Assembly: GCF_918698245.1 (NCBI RefSeq)
Contig: NZ_CAKKMS010000010.1
Span: 52,170 to 116,169, forward strand
DNA from: Pedobacter sp. Bi126
GTDB lineage: Bacteria > Bacteroidota > Bacteroidia > Sphingobacteriales > Sphingobacteriaceae
Direction: 5' to 3'
DNA: 64,000 nucleotides
In this document: positions 1-10,700 of the stretch, piece by piece
How positions within the stretch are numbered: position 1 is the stretch's first letter
Layout of the letters: each line of letters starts with the position of its first letter
Translations under genes and position numbers: made by a program
Notes under the pieces: model-generated
What the model was told of the DNA's origin: nothing
Databases searched by the model: none
What the model saw: only the letters and a program-made list of their open reading frames with translations

Positions 1-138
1 TTTTATGGTCAATGATCATATTAAAAAAACCTTCAGCTATAAAAATAGAAAAACTAATGCATGGTTTGGCTTTTCTGCGTCCATACATTAGCCTATCTGG
101 TACAAAAAGATTTTTTATCCCAAAATCACATTTTTGGT

Positions 139-627
139 TTACCGTATTCTAAGCGCGTTACGTTGTTTAATGTATTGGTAAATGGCACCGGCAACAAATG
201 CGATTAAGAGCACGAGCAAGGTTTGGGCAATTATAGGATCGGTAGGATTTTTAGCCAGTGGATGCCCCAGCGGAACCCGGGTAAAGGTTTCGTTCACAGT
301 GGGAATGAGCGACAGAAAAAAGCTGAAAGAGAGTAAAAAATTCTCTACATAACGTGCCTTATTGTTGGTACTTCGCTTTACCGAAAGCCAAAAAGCCACC
401 ACCACTAAAATAAAAATGAATACCGAAAAAATATGCCCGGCATTAAAGCCTCCATGTTTGGAGATTCCCAATGCAGTTAAAGCAGTAACAGCAGTAGTAT
501 AAAAGTATATTTTACCACTAAGCTGCGTTAAATCAATTTTGCCAAAGCGTACAAATGAAATGATTGCTGCTACAATGGCTACAATACCAATAATGGTATG
601 AAAAATTCCTAAACCTGATAGTCCCAT
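139..627 (-). CDS. Small multi-pass membrane protein, unknown function
   Basis: A 162-residue protein with about four to five hydrophobic segments (roughly residues 6-26, 42-58, 66-84, 96-112 and 134-152) and a short basic tail (YIKQRNALRIR). No catalytic motif is visible and I do not recognise a named family with certainty. It is transcribed alone, divergently from the Crp/Fnr regulator at 921. Function is unassigned; it is presumably an inner-membrane protein. The length, codon use and consistent hydrophobic pattern make it a credible gene. Confidence 0.75.
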   Translation of the reverse strand: MGLSGLGIFHTIIGIVAIVAAIISFVRFGKIDLTQLSGKIYFYTTAVTALTALGISKHGGFNAGHIFSVFIFILVVVAFWLSVKRSTNNKARYVENFLLSFSFFLSLIPTVNETFTRVPLGHPLAKNPTDPIIAQTLLVLLIAFVAGAIYQYIKQRNALRIR

Positions 628-887
628 AGTCTTTTTTGTTGTTATGTAATTGTTGTTTACAAAAGTGGCTATAGTAAGGCTAAGGCATTTTGCTTATTCG
701 TTCAATTAATTGGTAATCTCGTTCAAAAATGATCAGGGGCGCTGCTTCCAGCCTAATTAATGGACGGACCTATAATTTCGTTTTGGCAGGCAGGACATTA
801 TTCGACGATTGGGTGATCACCTTTTCCTGCAACTGAGCAGAACAGGTTTGAATAATTAAAAAGGCCGCAAAAATAAGCTGAAAGTTT

Positions 888-895
888 TATTTTTG
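888..895 (+). promoter_or_regulatory. Candidate Bacteroidota -7 box upstream of Crp/Fnr gene
   Basis: The octamer TATTTTTG matches the Bacteroidota consensus TAnnTTTG and lies 25 bases before the ATG at 921. No clear TTTG -33 element is seen at the expected spacing, so this is only a partial promoter match. Confidence 0.4.
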
Positions 896-920
896 AAGAT
901 TCTCCCTAAGCACCCTAAAG

Positions 921-1508
921 ATGGATAATTTTCAAGCGCTGTTCGATTACGTTCAAAAACTCTCTGGCCAAACGCTTTCAGCGGAAGAAAAGCAGGTATT
1001 TATCGAGCATTTCAAACCCAAAAAAATCCGTAAGCGGCAATACTTTTTACAGGAAGGGGATGTATGTAAATATACTGGCTTCATTGTGAAGGGGGCTGCC
1101 AAGACGTTTACCGTGGATGAAAAAGGGCATGAGCATATATTAAAATTAAGTATTGAAAACTGGTGGTTAGCCGATTTTGAAAGTTTTTACAAGTTGACAC
1201 CAAGCCGCTTTAACATAGAAGCGCTGGAAGATATGGAGATCTTACAAATCACCCATAACCTGGTAGAAGAATTCATAAAGCCTATTCCTGCCTTTTCAGC
1301 GATGCAGAACGTGCTGAGTCAAAACAATACCATAGCTACCCAAAAAAGGATGCAGTCTTCCATTAGTCTAACTGGAGAAGAACGGTTTCAAGAACTCGTT
1401 AACGATTATCCGCACTTTCTACAGCGGTTCCCGCAAAATTTAATTGCTTCCTACCTGGGTTTAACACCAGAAACCTTAAGCCGGATCAGGAAGAACGCCT
1501 TAAAATAA
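921..1508 (+). CDS. Crp/Fnr family transcriptional regulator
   Basis: A 195-residue protein with an N-terminal cyclic-nucleotide-binding-like beta roll (about residues 25-115, with the pattern YFLQEGDVCKYTGFIVKGAAK) and a C-terminal helix-turn-helix (about 165-193, LIASYLGLTPETLSRIRK). This is the short Bacteroidota type that generally lacks a conserved cAMP pocket and has no Fe-S cysteine cluster. It is followed 91 bases later by an SDR gene on the same strand, which is a likely target. The ligand cannot be told from sequence. Confidence 0.88.
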   Translation: MDNFQALFDYVQKLSGQTLSAEEKQVFIEHFKPKKIRKRQYFLQEGDVCKYTGFIVKGAAKTFTVDEKGHEHILKLSIENWWLADFESFYKLTPSRFNIEALEDMEILQITHNLVEEFIKPIPAFSAMQNVLSQNNTIATQKRMQSSISLTGEERFQELVNDYPHFLQRFPQNLIASYLGLTPETLSRIRKNALK

Positions 1509-1599
1509 CTTGATCTTTGTCAAGCCTATTTAATGACTTTTGATAAGATCCAGCTTGTTGCATAGGTGCATCTTTGGATCAACATTAAATTCAAAGATC

Positions 1600-2352
1600 A
1601 TGAGTAAATTAAAAAACAAAGTAACCGTAATTACAGGCGGCAATAGCGGCATTGGATTTGGTATTGCTGAAGCATTTAAAAGTGAAGGCGCTGCCGGAAC
1701 TATTGTCGGTAGAAATCACTTAACTTTAGAACTTGCAGCTGCTCAACTGGGCAATGATTTTATAGCCATCAATGCGGATGTAACTAACCTTGCCGATTTA
1801 GAAAGGGTTTTTAAAGATACAGCCGAAAAATTCGGCAAAATAGATGTACTGGTAGCCAATGCCGGTGCAGGAACAACGGGAACAGTGGCAGATGTGAGCG
1901 AAGCTGATTATAACAAAACCATGGACCTTAACCTGAAAAGCGTTTATTTCACGGTACAAAAAGCCTTACCATATATGAATGATGGCGGCTCTGTAATTCT
2001 TATCGGATCAAATGCCGCACATCGGGCATATCCCTCATTCGGGCTTTACGGCGCTGCAAAAGCGGCGGTGATCTTTTTGGCGAAAAGCTTTTCGAACGAC
2101 TTGCTAGCCAGAAAGATCAGGGTAAATGTAATCACACCGGGTACTACAGACACACCTGCATTTGATAAGTTCGTTCCTGCAGCGCACATTGATGCGGTTA
2201 AAACACAATTTGCAAGCGCGATGCCGATAGGCAGGATCGGGCAGCCCTCAGACATTGGTAAAACAGCGGTTTTCCTTGCTTCTGAAGAATCTTCGTTTTT
2301 GCTTGGTACCGAAATCCTTGTTGATGGTGGCATGACCTACTTAGCCCAGTAA
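1600..2352 (+). CDS. SDR family oxidoreductase
   Basis: A classical short-chain dehydrogenase of 250 residues. It has the NAD(P)-binding TGGNSGIG motif near the N-terminus, the NAG motif (VLVANAGAG), the catalytic Ser (LIGSNA) and the YxxxK pair in LYGAAKAA, then the PGTTDTP segment and the C-terminal LVDGGM. An upstream in-frame ATG at 1540 exists, but family proteins start at the ATG at 1600 (MSKLKNKVTVITGG), just before the Rossmann fold. It lies downstream of the Crp/Fnr gene at 921. The substrate is unknown. Confidence 0.9.
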   Translation: MSKLKNKVTVITGGNSGIGFGIAEAFKSEGAAGTIVGRNHLTLELAAAQLGNDFIAINADVTNLADLERVFKDTAEKFGKIDVLVANAGAGTTGTVADVSEADYNKTMDLNLKSVYFTVQKALPYMNDGGSVILIGSNAAHRAYPSFGLYGAAKAAVIFLAKSFSNDLLARKIRVNVITPGTTDTPAFDKFVPAAHIDAVKTQFASAMPIGRIGQPSDIGKTAVFLASEESSFLLGTEILVDGGMTYLAQ

Positions 2353-2491
2353 TTTCTTATTCACTGGTATGTGTTCAAACCCGTACCAGTGATCACTAGA
2401 TATTAAGAAATCGGCAATAAAATATTGACGAAAGAGCACCTGGCCTATGCACTGCCTTGAATTTACTTGTCGTTTTGCTATGGCATAGCAC

Positions 2492-4018
2492 ATGAAAGGC
2501 AGTTTATCTGTAACAGCTAAACATATTCGGCCTGTAAATGTTATCACTCTATTAGCTGAAATTGTTATGCAAGAAAATAGAGCGCAAGATAATTTTGAGA
2601 AACGTTTCAAAGAATGTGATGATAAGTTCAACGCTATATTTAAACTTACCAGTGTGGCCTCAAAGATCATCCGGTCAGACCTCACCATCTTAAAGGTGAA
2701 TAAGGCGCTTTGCGAACTGTTGGACTATCCGCCAGAACAAATTGAGGGAACAAAAATCCTGGATCATGCCTGTGAAGAGCATATCGCACACTGGCATCGC
2801 CTCCAGGAAGAGATCTGGGCCAGGCAGGTGCCGTTCTTCAAGCTACAGGCCTGCCTGTACCGAAGAGACCGCAGCCGCGTATGGGTTGATGTGACTACGA
2901 TCCTGTATAACGACCAGGGGGAAACCTTTGGATTTACTGTACTGGACGATATTTCCGGAATGAAACAGCTTAAGGAGAGCCAGAAACGTCTGAACCTTGC
3001 CCTTAAGTATACCGGTACAGCTATCTGGGAACTGGACCTTGAGACAAAGGAAGTTTTTCGTTCCCGAGACCATGATGAAATCTTTGGCTACCCGCAAAGG
3101 CAAGCGCATTGGACCCTGGAAAGCTATTATCCACATATATCAGCAAATGACCTTCCAGTGTTCAAGGAGGCCCTAAACAATATTCAGGATGACGGTGGCG
3201 TAGACGTGCAGGTTAGATTAAATACAGCGGATGGCAAGCTTCAATGGCTGAATATAAAGGGCAAAACCGAAACCAATAAAGCGGGTAAAGCCGTGAAACT
3301 GGTGGGTGTTATTAACGATATTACCAACGACAAAATTATAGAAAGGCATAAAGACGATTTCATAAGTATTGCCAGCCATGAGCTGAAGACCCCAGTTACC
3401 AGCTTAAAAGGATCAGTACAAATGTTGCAACGGGACGCGAACCGGCAATCTGACCGTACCAAGCGCTTGGTTGCGCAGGCAAGCAGGGGCATAAACCGGA
3501 TCTCACTGATCATAGACGATTTGCTCAATGCCGGTAAAAATTATCGTGATCAGATTGAACTTCGGAAAACGAACTTCAACCTGTTTGAGCTGGTCCAGGA
3601 AATAGTTGAACTGTTTGCTTCCACCGACGTTCCGGCGGTAACTATAACAGGAAAAAAAAACATCATGGTCCATGCCGATTCAGAGCGGATCGGCCGGGTA
3701 CTTACTAATCTGATCGGTAATGCAGTTAAATATGCGCCAGGCACTGCAGAGATAAAAGTTGAACTCATTGATCATGAAACCTATGTTAAAATCTCCGTTA
3801 TCGATAGGGGCCCAGGGATTGTTGCCGAAAAAATCCCCTTGCTATTCGACCGGTATTACCAGGCCGCGGGGCAGCAGGAGCAAAATTCAGGACTTGGGCT
3901 AGGCCTGTTTATCTGCGCCAACATCGTTCGTAAACATGGGGGAGAGATCGGTGTAGACAGCGTGCCAGGCGAGCGTACCGACTTTTGGTTCACACTTCCG
4001 AAATCCGCAGGCAGTTAG
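2492..4018 (+). CDS. PAS domain-containing sensor histidine kinase
   Basis: A 508-residue soluble kinase with two PAS domains (about residues 43-160 and 165-282), HisKA dimerisation/phosphoacceptor domain (SHELKTP, His about 296) and a complete HATPase_c domain: N box about 404-412 (LTNLIGNAVKY), G1 DRGPGI about 438 and G2 GLGLGL about 467. No transmembrane segment is seen, so it is probably a cytoplasmic sensor. There is no response regulator next to it, so its partner is elsewhere. A second in-frame ATG at 2567 (MQENRAQDNF) is an equally plausible start. It converges with the Gfo/Idh/MocA gene. Confidence 0.9.
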   Translation: MKGSLSVTAKHIRPVNVITLLAEIVMQENRAQDNFEKRFKECDDKFNAIFKLTSVASKIIRSDLTILKVNKALCELLDYPPEQIEGTKILDHACEEHIAHWHRLQEEIWARQVPFFKLQACLYRRDRSRVWVDVTTILYNDQGETFGFTVLDDISGMKQLKESQKRLNLALKYTGTAIWELDLETKEVFRSRDHDEIFGYPQRQAHWTLESYYPHISANDLPVFKEALNNIQDDGGVDVQVRLNTADGKLQWLNIKGKTETNKAGKAVKLVGVINDITNDKIIERHKDDFISIASHELKTPVTSLKGSVQMLQRDANRQSDRTKRLVAQASRGINRISLIIDDLLNAGKNYRDQIELRKTNFNLFELVQEIVELFASTDVPAVTITGKKNIMVHADSERIGRVLTNLIGNAVKYAPGTAEIKVELIDHETYVKISVIDRGPGIVAEKIPLLFDRYYQAAGQQEQNSGLGLGLFICANIVRKHGGEIGVDSVPGERTDFWFTLPKSAGS

Positions 4019-4088
4019 GTTCAACAATATTTACAATTTGCACCGTAGGGCTGGATAATCCCAAAATTCGTTTTAAAATCGCCTTTGG

Positions 4089-5207
4089 TTAAACGGTTAG
4101 TTTGACCTTTTTCCCTGTTTTTACAGCCTCGTATATGGCGTCAATAATTTTAAGATCTTTCAAACCTTCCTCACCGTTTACAGGAACTACCGGCTTGTTA
4201 TCTTCAAAAATAATAGTGGCCATTTCATCCATCTGTACCGTTTGATGCGTAGTGATGGGCTGCGTGAGTTCACCTTGATGTGTTCTCCCCTTGATTGGAC
4301 CATAACCCGTAGAAGGTTGCATTTCTGCAAATCCTTTGTCGCCACTCATAAAAAATCTATCCAGGTAATTGATGTTATAGCTAGACAAGCAGGAGGCTAC
4401 CGCACCGCTGGGGAAACCCAATTGAAATTGTATGGTCTCATCTACACCTTCTTTAAACTTCGCAGGGTCGGTTTTGGTTTCCTGAGCCGTCACCCAGATC
4501 GGCTCTTCTCCCACCATATACCTGGCTCCGTTAATTGCATAGATTCCAATATCCATCATTGATCCCCCGCCGGCAAGTGCTTTGTTTAATCGCCATTGTG
4601 TCGGATCGCCTGCTTTAAAACCACATTGTCCCTGGAAAAACCTGATTTTGCCGAAGTCGCCCGCATTTCTCATTCGGATCACTTCCAGCGTACGGGGTTC
4701 AAAATGCAGCCTATAGCCAACCAGTAACTTTACATTTGCTTTTTTACAGGCATCAAGCATCTCTTGTCCCTCTTTGGCATTCAATGCCATCGGTTTCTCG
4801 CATATGGCATGTTTTCCCGCTTTTGCTACCCGGATAACCTGACTATGGTGCAGTGCATTTGGCGTAATCACATAAATCGCATCTATATCCGGATTATTTT
4901 TAACCTGATCGAAGTTTTCGTAGTTATAACAATTCTTTTCCGGGATGTTGTACTTCGTTTGCCATTCTTTAATTTTTGAAGGCGTACCGCTAATTACACC
5001 AGCCAGCTTCGCCTTGGTACAGGCCTTCATCGCTTCTGCTACACGGGTACCATATCCACCTAAACCCATGATGGCTACCTGGAGTACCTTACCCTGGTAA
5101 GGTTGTTCAATTTGGTCAGGAACGTTCGCAAATGCCGATATCGATCCCAATTGCAGCATCAATGCTGATGCACCCATTTTTTGTAGAAAATCTCTTCTGG
5201 TATTCAT
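4089..5207 (-). CDS. Gfo/Idh/MocA family oxidoreductase, Tat-exported
   Basis: A 372-residue NAD(P)-dependent sugar oxidoreductase. The N-terminus has a twin-arginine signal (TRRDFLQKMGASAL) predicting export of a folded, cofactor-loaded enzyme to the periplasm. The Rossmann GLGGYGTR segment (about residue 53) and the diagnostic EKP motif (HAICEKPMAL, about 138) are present, with the C-terminal alpha/beta domain following. The next upstream gene on the same strand encodes another Tat-exported sugar enzyme, so the two may act on the same carbohydrate. The substrate is not known. Confidence 0.9.
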   Translation of the reverse strand: MNTRRDFLQKMGASALMLQLGSISAFANVPDQIEQPYQGKVLQVAIMGLGGYGTRVAEAMKACTKAKLAGVISGTPSKIKEWQTKYNIPEKNCYNYENFDQVKNNPDIDAIYVITPNALHHSQVIRVAKAGKHAICEKPMALNAKEGQEMLDACKKANVKLLVGYRLHFEPRTLEVIRMRNAGDFGKIRFFQGQCGFKAGDPTQWRLNKALAGGGSMMDIGIYAINGARYMVGEEPIWVTAQETKTDPAKFKEGVDETIQFQLGFPSGAVASCLSSYNINYLDRFFMSGDKGFAEMQPSTGYGPIKGRTHQGELTQPITTHQTVQMDEMATIIFEDNKPVVPVNGEEGLKDLKIIDAIYEAVKTGKKVKLTV

Positions 5208-5510
5208 ATTTATCCTGTAGCTATGTTCCTATTCAGCAAAAATTTAAGCAATATGTGCTATTGCCTGTTTTGCCGCTTAATTAACTGATTTACTTCATGA
5301 TATCTAACACCGACCAGTTACATTTAGTTTTCACCATATGATTTGCGGCTTGATCTAAACTACAAATTGATTTGACAGTTATAATTCAAGAAAGATATTG
5401 GCATCGCTGTAGTACCGATCTAATCTTACCGATCCTGGCACCAGTTCACATTCGTTTGATTGTTATTTAGTAAGATTAAGCGCACAGATCCATTCCAAAC
5501 AGGGGTATAA

Positions 5511-5547
5511 ATTGATATGCGGCCGAAGGAAAAAACCGCATATCAAT
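5511..5547 (-). terminator. Hairpin between the two Tat-enzyme genes
   Basis: A 12-bp perfect inverted repeat (ATTGATATGCGG at 5511-5522 and CCGCATATCAAT at 5536-5547) lies 30 bases downstream of the stop of the gene ending at 5577. It is likely an intrinsic terminator or mRNA-stabilising hairpin, though the T-run after it is weak. I see nothing coding in the rest of the 5208-5576 spacer. Confidence 0.5.
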
Positions 5548-5576
5548 CATTAATTTACGATCAATCGCAAACAGAA

Positions 5577-6422
5577 CTAGCGGGTACCATCGCAAACACC
5601 CCTAAAATAGCCAACAGATTCAGCTATTCCTGCTAAGGGATCTTTCATGTCTTTTTCATACTCTAAACTACAGCAGCCCTGGTAATTAACCTTTCTCAGC
5701 ATTTTTACGAATGCAGGGATATCAATTACGCCACGGCCGAGTTCGCAAGTGGTACCTTCATTTGCCGCGACAGTTACATTCTTTAAATGCATATCAAAAA
5801 TACGTTTCGAGAATTTCTGAAGGTCTGCAACTGAATCCCGTCCGTCTCTTTTATTATGCCCCATATCAAAGCATATACCAACACGTTGATCCAGGTTTTT
5901 AATGAGGTTGTAGATGCTTTCTGCATTTGGATATAGTTTATCCTGCGGGCCATGATTATGAATGGCATAACGAATATTATATTCTTTTGTCTTTTGGGCA
6001 ACATACTCCAGGTCAGCATGCGCTGGAATTCCGATCAACAGATCAACACCAACCCTTTTTGCATAATCAAATGCATTATCGATCTCTTCTTTATTTTTGG
6101 TGTATATAGGGCCTACGGCATACCCTACTATGTTATTATCCTTAAGTTTAGCATGAAAGGCAGCAATTTCTTCTGCTGTACTTTTAAAAGGCAAATGAAA
6201 GTCTTTAATACAGAGGTAATGTACATCAACCTTTTTCATCATTTTAAGCGATTCGTCAAGGTTAAAGTTAAGGAAGCTATAACCGGCGATTGCTAATTTA
6301 AAAGCGTCTTTACCCGCGGCATTACCTTTAGCAGGCGCTGCAAAAACTGACGGGGCATCGATCAGCGTTGCTGCAGTTAGCCCCAATATTCCTGTTTGTA
6401 AAAAATTTCTTCTTGTAGTCAT
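5577..6422 (-). CDS. Sugar phosphate isomerase/epimerase-type TIM-barrel protein, Tat-exported
   Basis: A 281-residue protein with a twin-arginine signal (TTRRNFLQTGILGLTAAT) followed by a xylose-isomerase-like (AP endonuclease 2) TIM barrel. Visible barrel motifs include IRYAIHNHGP, GICFDMGHN, DMHLKNV and CSLEYEKD, the usual metal-liganding Glu/Asp/His strand ends. Family members isomerise or epimerise sugars or cyclitols. It lies upstream of the Gfo/Idh/MocA oxidoreductase with a 370-base spacer containing a hairpin, so they could be separate transcripts of one pathway. Confidence 0.87.
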   Translation of the reverse strand: MTTRRNFLQTGILGLTAATLIDAPSVFAAPAKGNAAGKDAFKLAIAGYSFLNFNLDESLKMMKKVDVHYLCIKDFHLPFKSTAEEIAAFHAKLKDNNIVGYAVGPIYTKNKEEIDNAFDYAKRVGVDLLIGIPAHADLEYVAQKTKEYNIRYAIHNHGPQDKLYPNAESIYNLIKNLDQRVGICFDMGHNKRDGRDSVADLQKFSKRIFDMHLKNVTVAANEGTTCELGRGVIDIPAFVKMLRKVNYQGCCSLEYEKDMKDPLAGIAESVGYFRGVCDGTR

Positions 6423-6545
6423 TTTAATTTATCTGGCGAATAAAGTTAATATTTAAATTGGTGCAGTTCAAACCTGCAAACAGATCTTTTAAAAAAATGA
6501 ACTGTTTCACAGCATCAATTTTTGCCAGCTATAAAGCTTAAATAG

Positions 6546-7718
6546 CTAATGTTCCTCACCTTCTTCTTCAGCGTTCTTAACCTTGCTTAACAGATCGTAG
6601 GCGCCTTTTACCACCACCTTCACATCATTGATCTGCCCGGCAAAAGAAACCTGGGTGTAACCATTTTCGGCAACACCTGTTTTCACTTCTGTCATCCTGT
6701 ACCGATAAGTGCTACGGCCCTTATCAGCAGGCTGATCTATAAATACGAACTTTTTGCCTTCAAACTCAACAATAGCGGCATCGGGTAGTGCTTCAACTTT
6801 GTTCATTCCACTTTCCACATAAGCCTTAAGGTACATGCCCGGAAGCAGCTGTGTATCCTCCTTATCCAGGTGGCAATGAATTTGCACGGTACGCTCTTTG
6901 CTAATTTCCCTTCCGATGAGGTAAACCGTAGCCATGCGCTCCTTTTCTTCATTGGCCAGTACAAAGCGGACTTTCTGCCCCAGCTTAAGTTTGGGTACAT
7001 CCTTTTCAAATACCGTAAGCTCTGCATGCAGGTGCTCGGTATCGGCAATTTTAAACAACACATCGGTGGTGCTGGCAAAGGCACCTATATTGGTATTAAC
7101 CTGCGTAACGTAACCCGCCATTGGCGTATAGAGGTTAAAGGTTTTCTGGATCTGTCCTTTTTCCAGTGCCGCAAAACTGATGTTCATAATGGAAAGTTTC
7201 GAACGCTGCCCCAGCAATCTTGCACTCACACTCTGGTATTCGCTCCTTGCTTTCTGAAGTGCTTTTTTTGAATTTACGTTTTCCTTTGCCAATTCTTCCT
7301 GGCGATCGAGCTCCTGCTTTAAAAACTGCAGCTGGCTTTTATAGTCCAGATAATCTTGTTGCATCTGAATAAATTCCGGATTCTGCATTACGGCTACGAG
7401 CGCCCCTTTGGCTACCCGTTTTCCCTGTAGCATATCGGTGCTTTTTACAATACCTTCCAGCGGTGTGGAAATAGATACCAGGCTTTGCGGGGGAAGATCG
7501 AGCATGCCGTTTACTTTCGTTGTTCCGCTTAATTCTTTCAGTTCAATGTCTCCCAGCGTAATTTCTGATAGTTTGTGCTGCTCTGGGGTAAGGGTTACAA
7601 TATCGCTCTCTTCGTGAACGGTCTCTTTTTCGGGCTCCTTTTCTGTATTGGGGCTGCTACAGCCAGCCAAATAAAATGGAAAGGACAGCAGGGTAAGATA
7701 TTTATATATGGATCTCAT
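6546..7718 (-). CDS. RND efflux periplasmic adaptor (CzcB/CusB type)
   Basis: A 390-residue membrane-fusion protein. It has a lipoprotein signal (FPFYLAGCSSPN), a lipoyl/barrel-sandwich half (SISTPLEGIVKSTDMLQGKRVAKGALVAVMQNPE), an alpha-helical hairpin (about residues 120-180), the second lipoyl half (YTPMAGYVTQVNTNIGAF), and the beta-barrel and membrane-proximal domains. It bridges the inner-membrane pump and outer-membrane channel in heavy-metal efflux. It sits 12 bases downstream of the CzcA-TolC fusion gene, so it is the last gene of that operon. The metal is not certain; the context suits Cu, Co, Zn or Cd. Confidence 0.92.
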   Translation of the reverse strand: MRSIYKYLTLLSFPFYLAGCSSPNTEKEPEKETVHEESDIVTLTPEQHKLSEITLGDIELKELSGTTKVNGMLDLPPQSLVSISTPLEGIVKSTDMLQGKRVAKGALVAVMQNPEFIQMQQDYLDYKSQLQFLKQELDRQEELAKENVNSKKALQKARSEYQSVSARLLGQRSKLSIMNISFAALEKGQIQKTFNLYTPMAGYVTQVNTNIGAFASTTDVLFKIADTEHLHAELTVFEKDVPKLKLGQKVRFVLANEEKERMATVYLIGREISKERTVQIHCHLDKEDTQLLPGMYLKAYVESGMNKVEALPDAAIVEFEGKKFVFIDQPADKGRSTYRYRMTEVKTGVAENGYTQVSFAGQINDVKVVVKGAYDLLSKVKNAEEEGEEH

Positions 7719-7730
7719 GAGATTTATGCT

Positions 7731-10700
7731 TTAAAATGATTTGTTGTTACCGGTTAAAAATTCAATCTGGTTGATGCTCTGGCTTAACTGGAGTAGGGCC
7801 ATCAGGCGCCCCTCGTAAATACCATTTGCCTGTTTAAGGTTCAACAGGTATTCCGAATAGCCTATTTCTCCGTTCTGGTAGGCGATGCGGCTATTTTTTA
7901 ATATCAGTGCCGCATTGGCTAGCGCCGAAGTAATAAAATAGTCGTAACGTTTCCTGTTTTTCAGGTATTCGCCCAGGGCCTGCTGGTACTGGCCTGTTAG
8001 TTTTCGCTGATGGAGCTGCAGGTCGTTCGAGGCAATATCCCTGTTAATGGATGCGGCCTTTGCCTTCGCAGAATAAGCGCTGTAAAATAGCGGAATGGAA
8101 AGCCCTACCTGAAAGCCTTGAAAACGTTTGTCGCGGCCAAAGAAAACATCACTGCCGTTAACATTTTGAAAACCGGTTAGCGACTGGTTAAAATACCCCA
8201 GGGTAAAATCGGGCATCGCTTTGGCAAGTTCTACTTTTCGCTGTTTTTCGGCAATCACAATCTGTTGCCTGAAATAGGCAATGGCTGGATTTTCATTTAG
8301 AAGAACCGTATCTCCGATCGAAACCCCGGGTGTTTCCCTTAAAAATTTGTCGGCGATTAGGGGTAGCTCGCCCCTTCCAATCAGCGTAGCCAACTGCGTT
8401 TTATAAATTTCGATATCAGACCGGTCTTGATCGAGCAGGTTCTGTACATCTTTGAGCTGCGTCTCTGCAGCTACCTTTTCAAGCAGGTTACCCTCGCCTG
8501 TTTTGTATTTTAGCGAAGCTGATTTTACAAAACCCTTATAGATACTGTCTTGCTCGAGCAGCAGTTTTTCCTTCGAATAGAGGTACTGAAGATTGGTGTA
8601 AACCGTCTTCACCTGAAAAATGAGTTCGTTTTTACTTGAAGCCGCCTGAAGCTGGCCTGATTTGATACGTTCATCCCCTAATGCAGCATTTGCGGCGAAA
8701 AGTGTTGGAAAGGGAATGTTTTGCGAAATGGTAAAGTTGTTGTCGTTTTTGATCAGACTGTTGTACTGCCCGTAAAGCATAGACACTTCAGTTTTGGGCA
8801 TTTCGAAGGCACTTTTCCTGAGTGCCTGTTGCAGCCCTACACCAAGGTTAGCCCCGCTAATCGCCCTGTTGTTTTCCAGTGCCGAAGATATTGCCTGTTC
8901 AAGCGTTAATGCAGTTTGGGCCTTAGCAGGCTGAAATCCAAACAAAGTAATAGACATCACGATTATGCCTGCTACTGGAGCAATTCTTACTTTTTTGCGC
9001 CCCATTTTTTCTACCCAGATATAAAGCACCGGAAGTACCAAAAGGGTCAGTAATGTGGCAGAGATTAATCCACCGATAACAACCGTTGCCAATGGGCGCT
9101 GTACCTCAGCACCGCTTCCGCCCGAAATGGCCATTGGAAGAAAGCCCAGAGAGGCTACAAGGGCCGTCATAATCACCGGGCGAAGCCTAACCGAAGTTCC
9201 TGTTCTGATAATTTCGAGAATATTGTTCATTCCTTCTTTTTTTAACCTGTTAAATTCACTGATCAGTACGATACCATTCAATACCGCCACGCCAAAAAGG
9301 GCAATAAAACCGATGCCTGCGGAGATGCTAAACGGCATGCCCCTTGCCCATAGGGCAAATACGCCACCAATGGCCGACAATGGAATTGCGGTAAAAATTA
9401 AAAGCGCATGTTTAATCGATGAAAAAGTAAGATAAAGCAACAGCAAAATGAGCAATAGGGCCAGTGGCACGGCAATACCCAATCTTTTGGTGGCTGCCTG
9501 CAGGTTCTCAAAAGTGCCGCCAAAGGTTGGATAATAACCTGGTAAAAACTTAACCTCTGTATCAATATTCTGCTTGATTTCCTTCACAATACTTTCCACG
9601 TCCCTTCCCCTCACATTAAAGCCAACGGTAATCCGTCGCTTTGCATCATCACGCTGGATCTGGTTTGGCCCTTCCCTGTACTGGATATCAGCCAGTTGTT
9701 CCAACGGGATCTGGTTGCCATTGGGTGCCGTTACAAACAGATTCTTCACATCCTCAAGCGACTGCCTGTTTTCTTTTTCCAGGCGTACAACCATATCAAA
9801 TCGCTTTTCGCCTTCAAATACAAGTCCTGCAACCTCTCCGGCAAATCCCGAGCGGATAGCGGTATTCACATCTTCGATGTTCAGTCCGAACTGCGCAATC
9901 TTTTCTCTATGGAACTTGATGATAACCTGTGGAAGTCCCGAAGCTTGTTCCACATAAATATCCTCAGCACCTTCTATTTTTCTGGCTATAGCACCAATCT
10001 TAGCTGCATAGGTACTGAGTTTCGAAAAATCCTCTCCATAAACCTTGATTACCACATCCTGCCTGGCACCTGTCATGAGTTCATTAAAGCGCATCTGAAT
10101 GGGCTGTTGGAACCCGAAAGTAACCCCAGGAATATACTGTTCAAGCTTGGCCTGCATCTTTCCCGCAAGCTCATCTCTTGTCGAAGCATTTGTCCAGTCG
10201 CCTTTATCCTTTAAGATAATGATCAGGTCACAGGCTTCAACCGGCATGGGGTCGGTTGGAATCTCGCTAGAGCCAATCTTTCCGATTACCTCTTTTACCT
10301 CAGGGAAATTTGCCTTTAATACCTTTGCTGCGCGTGTAGCAGCCTCAATGGTTTGAGAAAGGCTGCTTCCGGTAAGCACCCGGGTTTCTACGGCAAAGTC
10401 GCCCTCCTCTAGCGTGGGAATAAATTCGGCGCCCAGATAATTGAAAATAATGAGACAAATGGCGAATAATCCTATGGCAATGCCCACAACAGCCACCCGT
10501 GCCCGCAGTGCAAAATTGAGCATTGGGGTGTACACCTTTTGAAAAAAAGACATGATCCTGTCTGAGGTATTTCTTTTGGTGCTGATGGTTTTGTTTAGAA
10601 ACAGCGCACTCATCATCGGCACATAAGTTAACGACAAGATAAAAGCGCCAAGGATAGCAAAAGTCACCGTTTGGGCCATTGGCCTGAACATTTTGCCTTC

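Noticed and set aside
1540..1599. Upstream extension of the first SDR gene
   Set aside because: The 20 added residues have no family match and the ATG at 1600 fits the standard SDR N-terminus.
2492..4018. Two-component pair of the PAS kinase with a neighbour
   Set aside because: No response regulator gene adjoins it; the nearest one (19426) has its own kinase.
10099..10356. Several plus-strand frames of 60-170 residues opposite the RND pump gene (for example 9574-9957, 9696-10214)
   Set aside because: They are antisense shadows of a long, clearly coding gene and have no family features.
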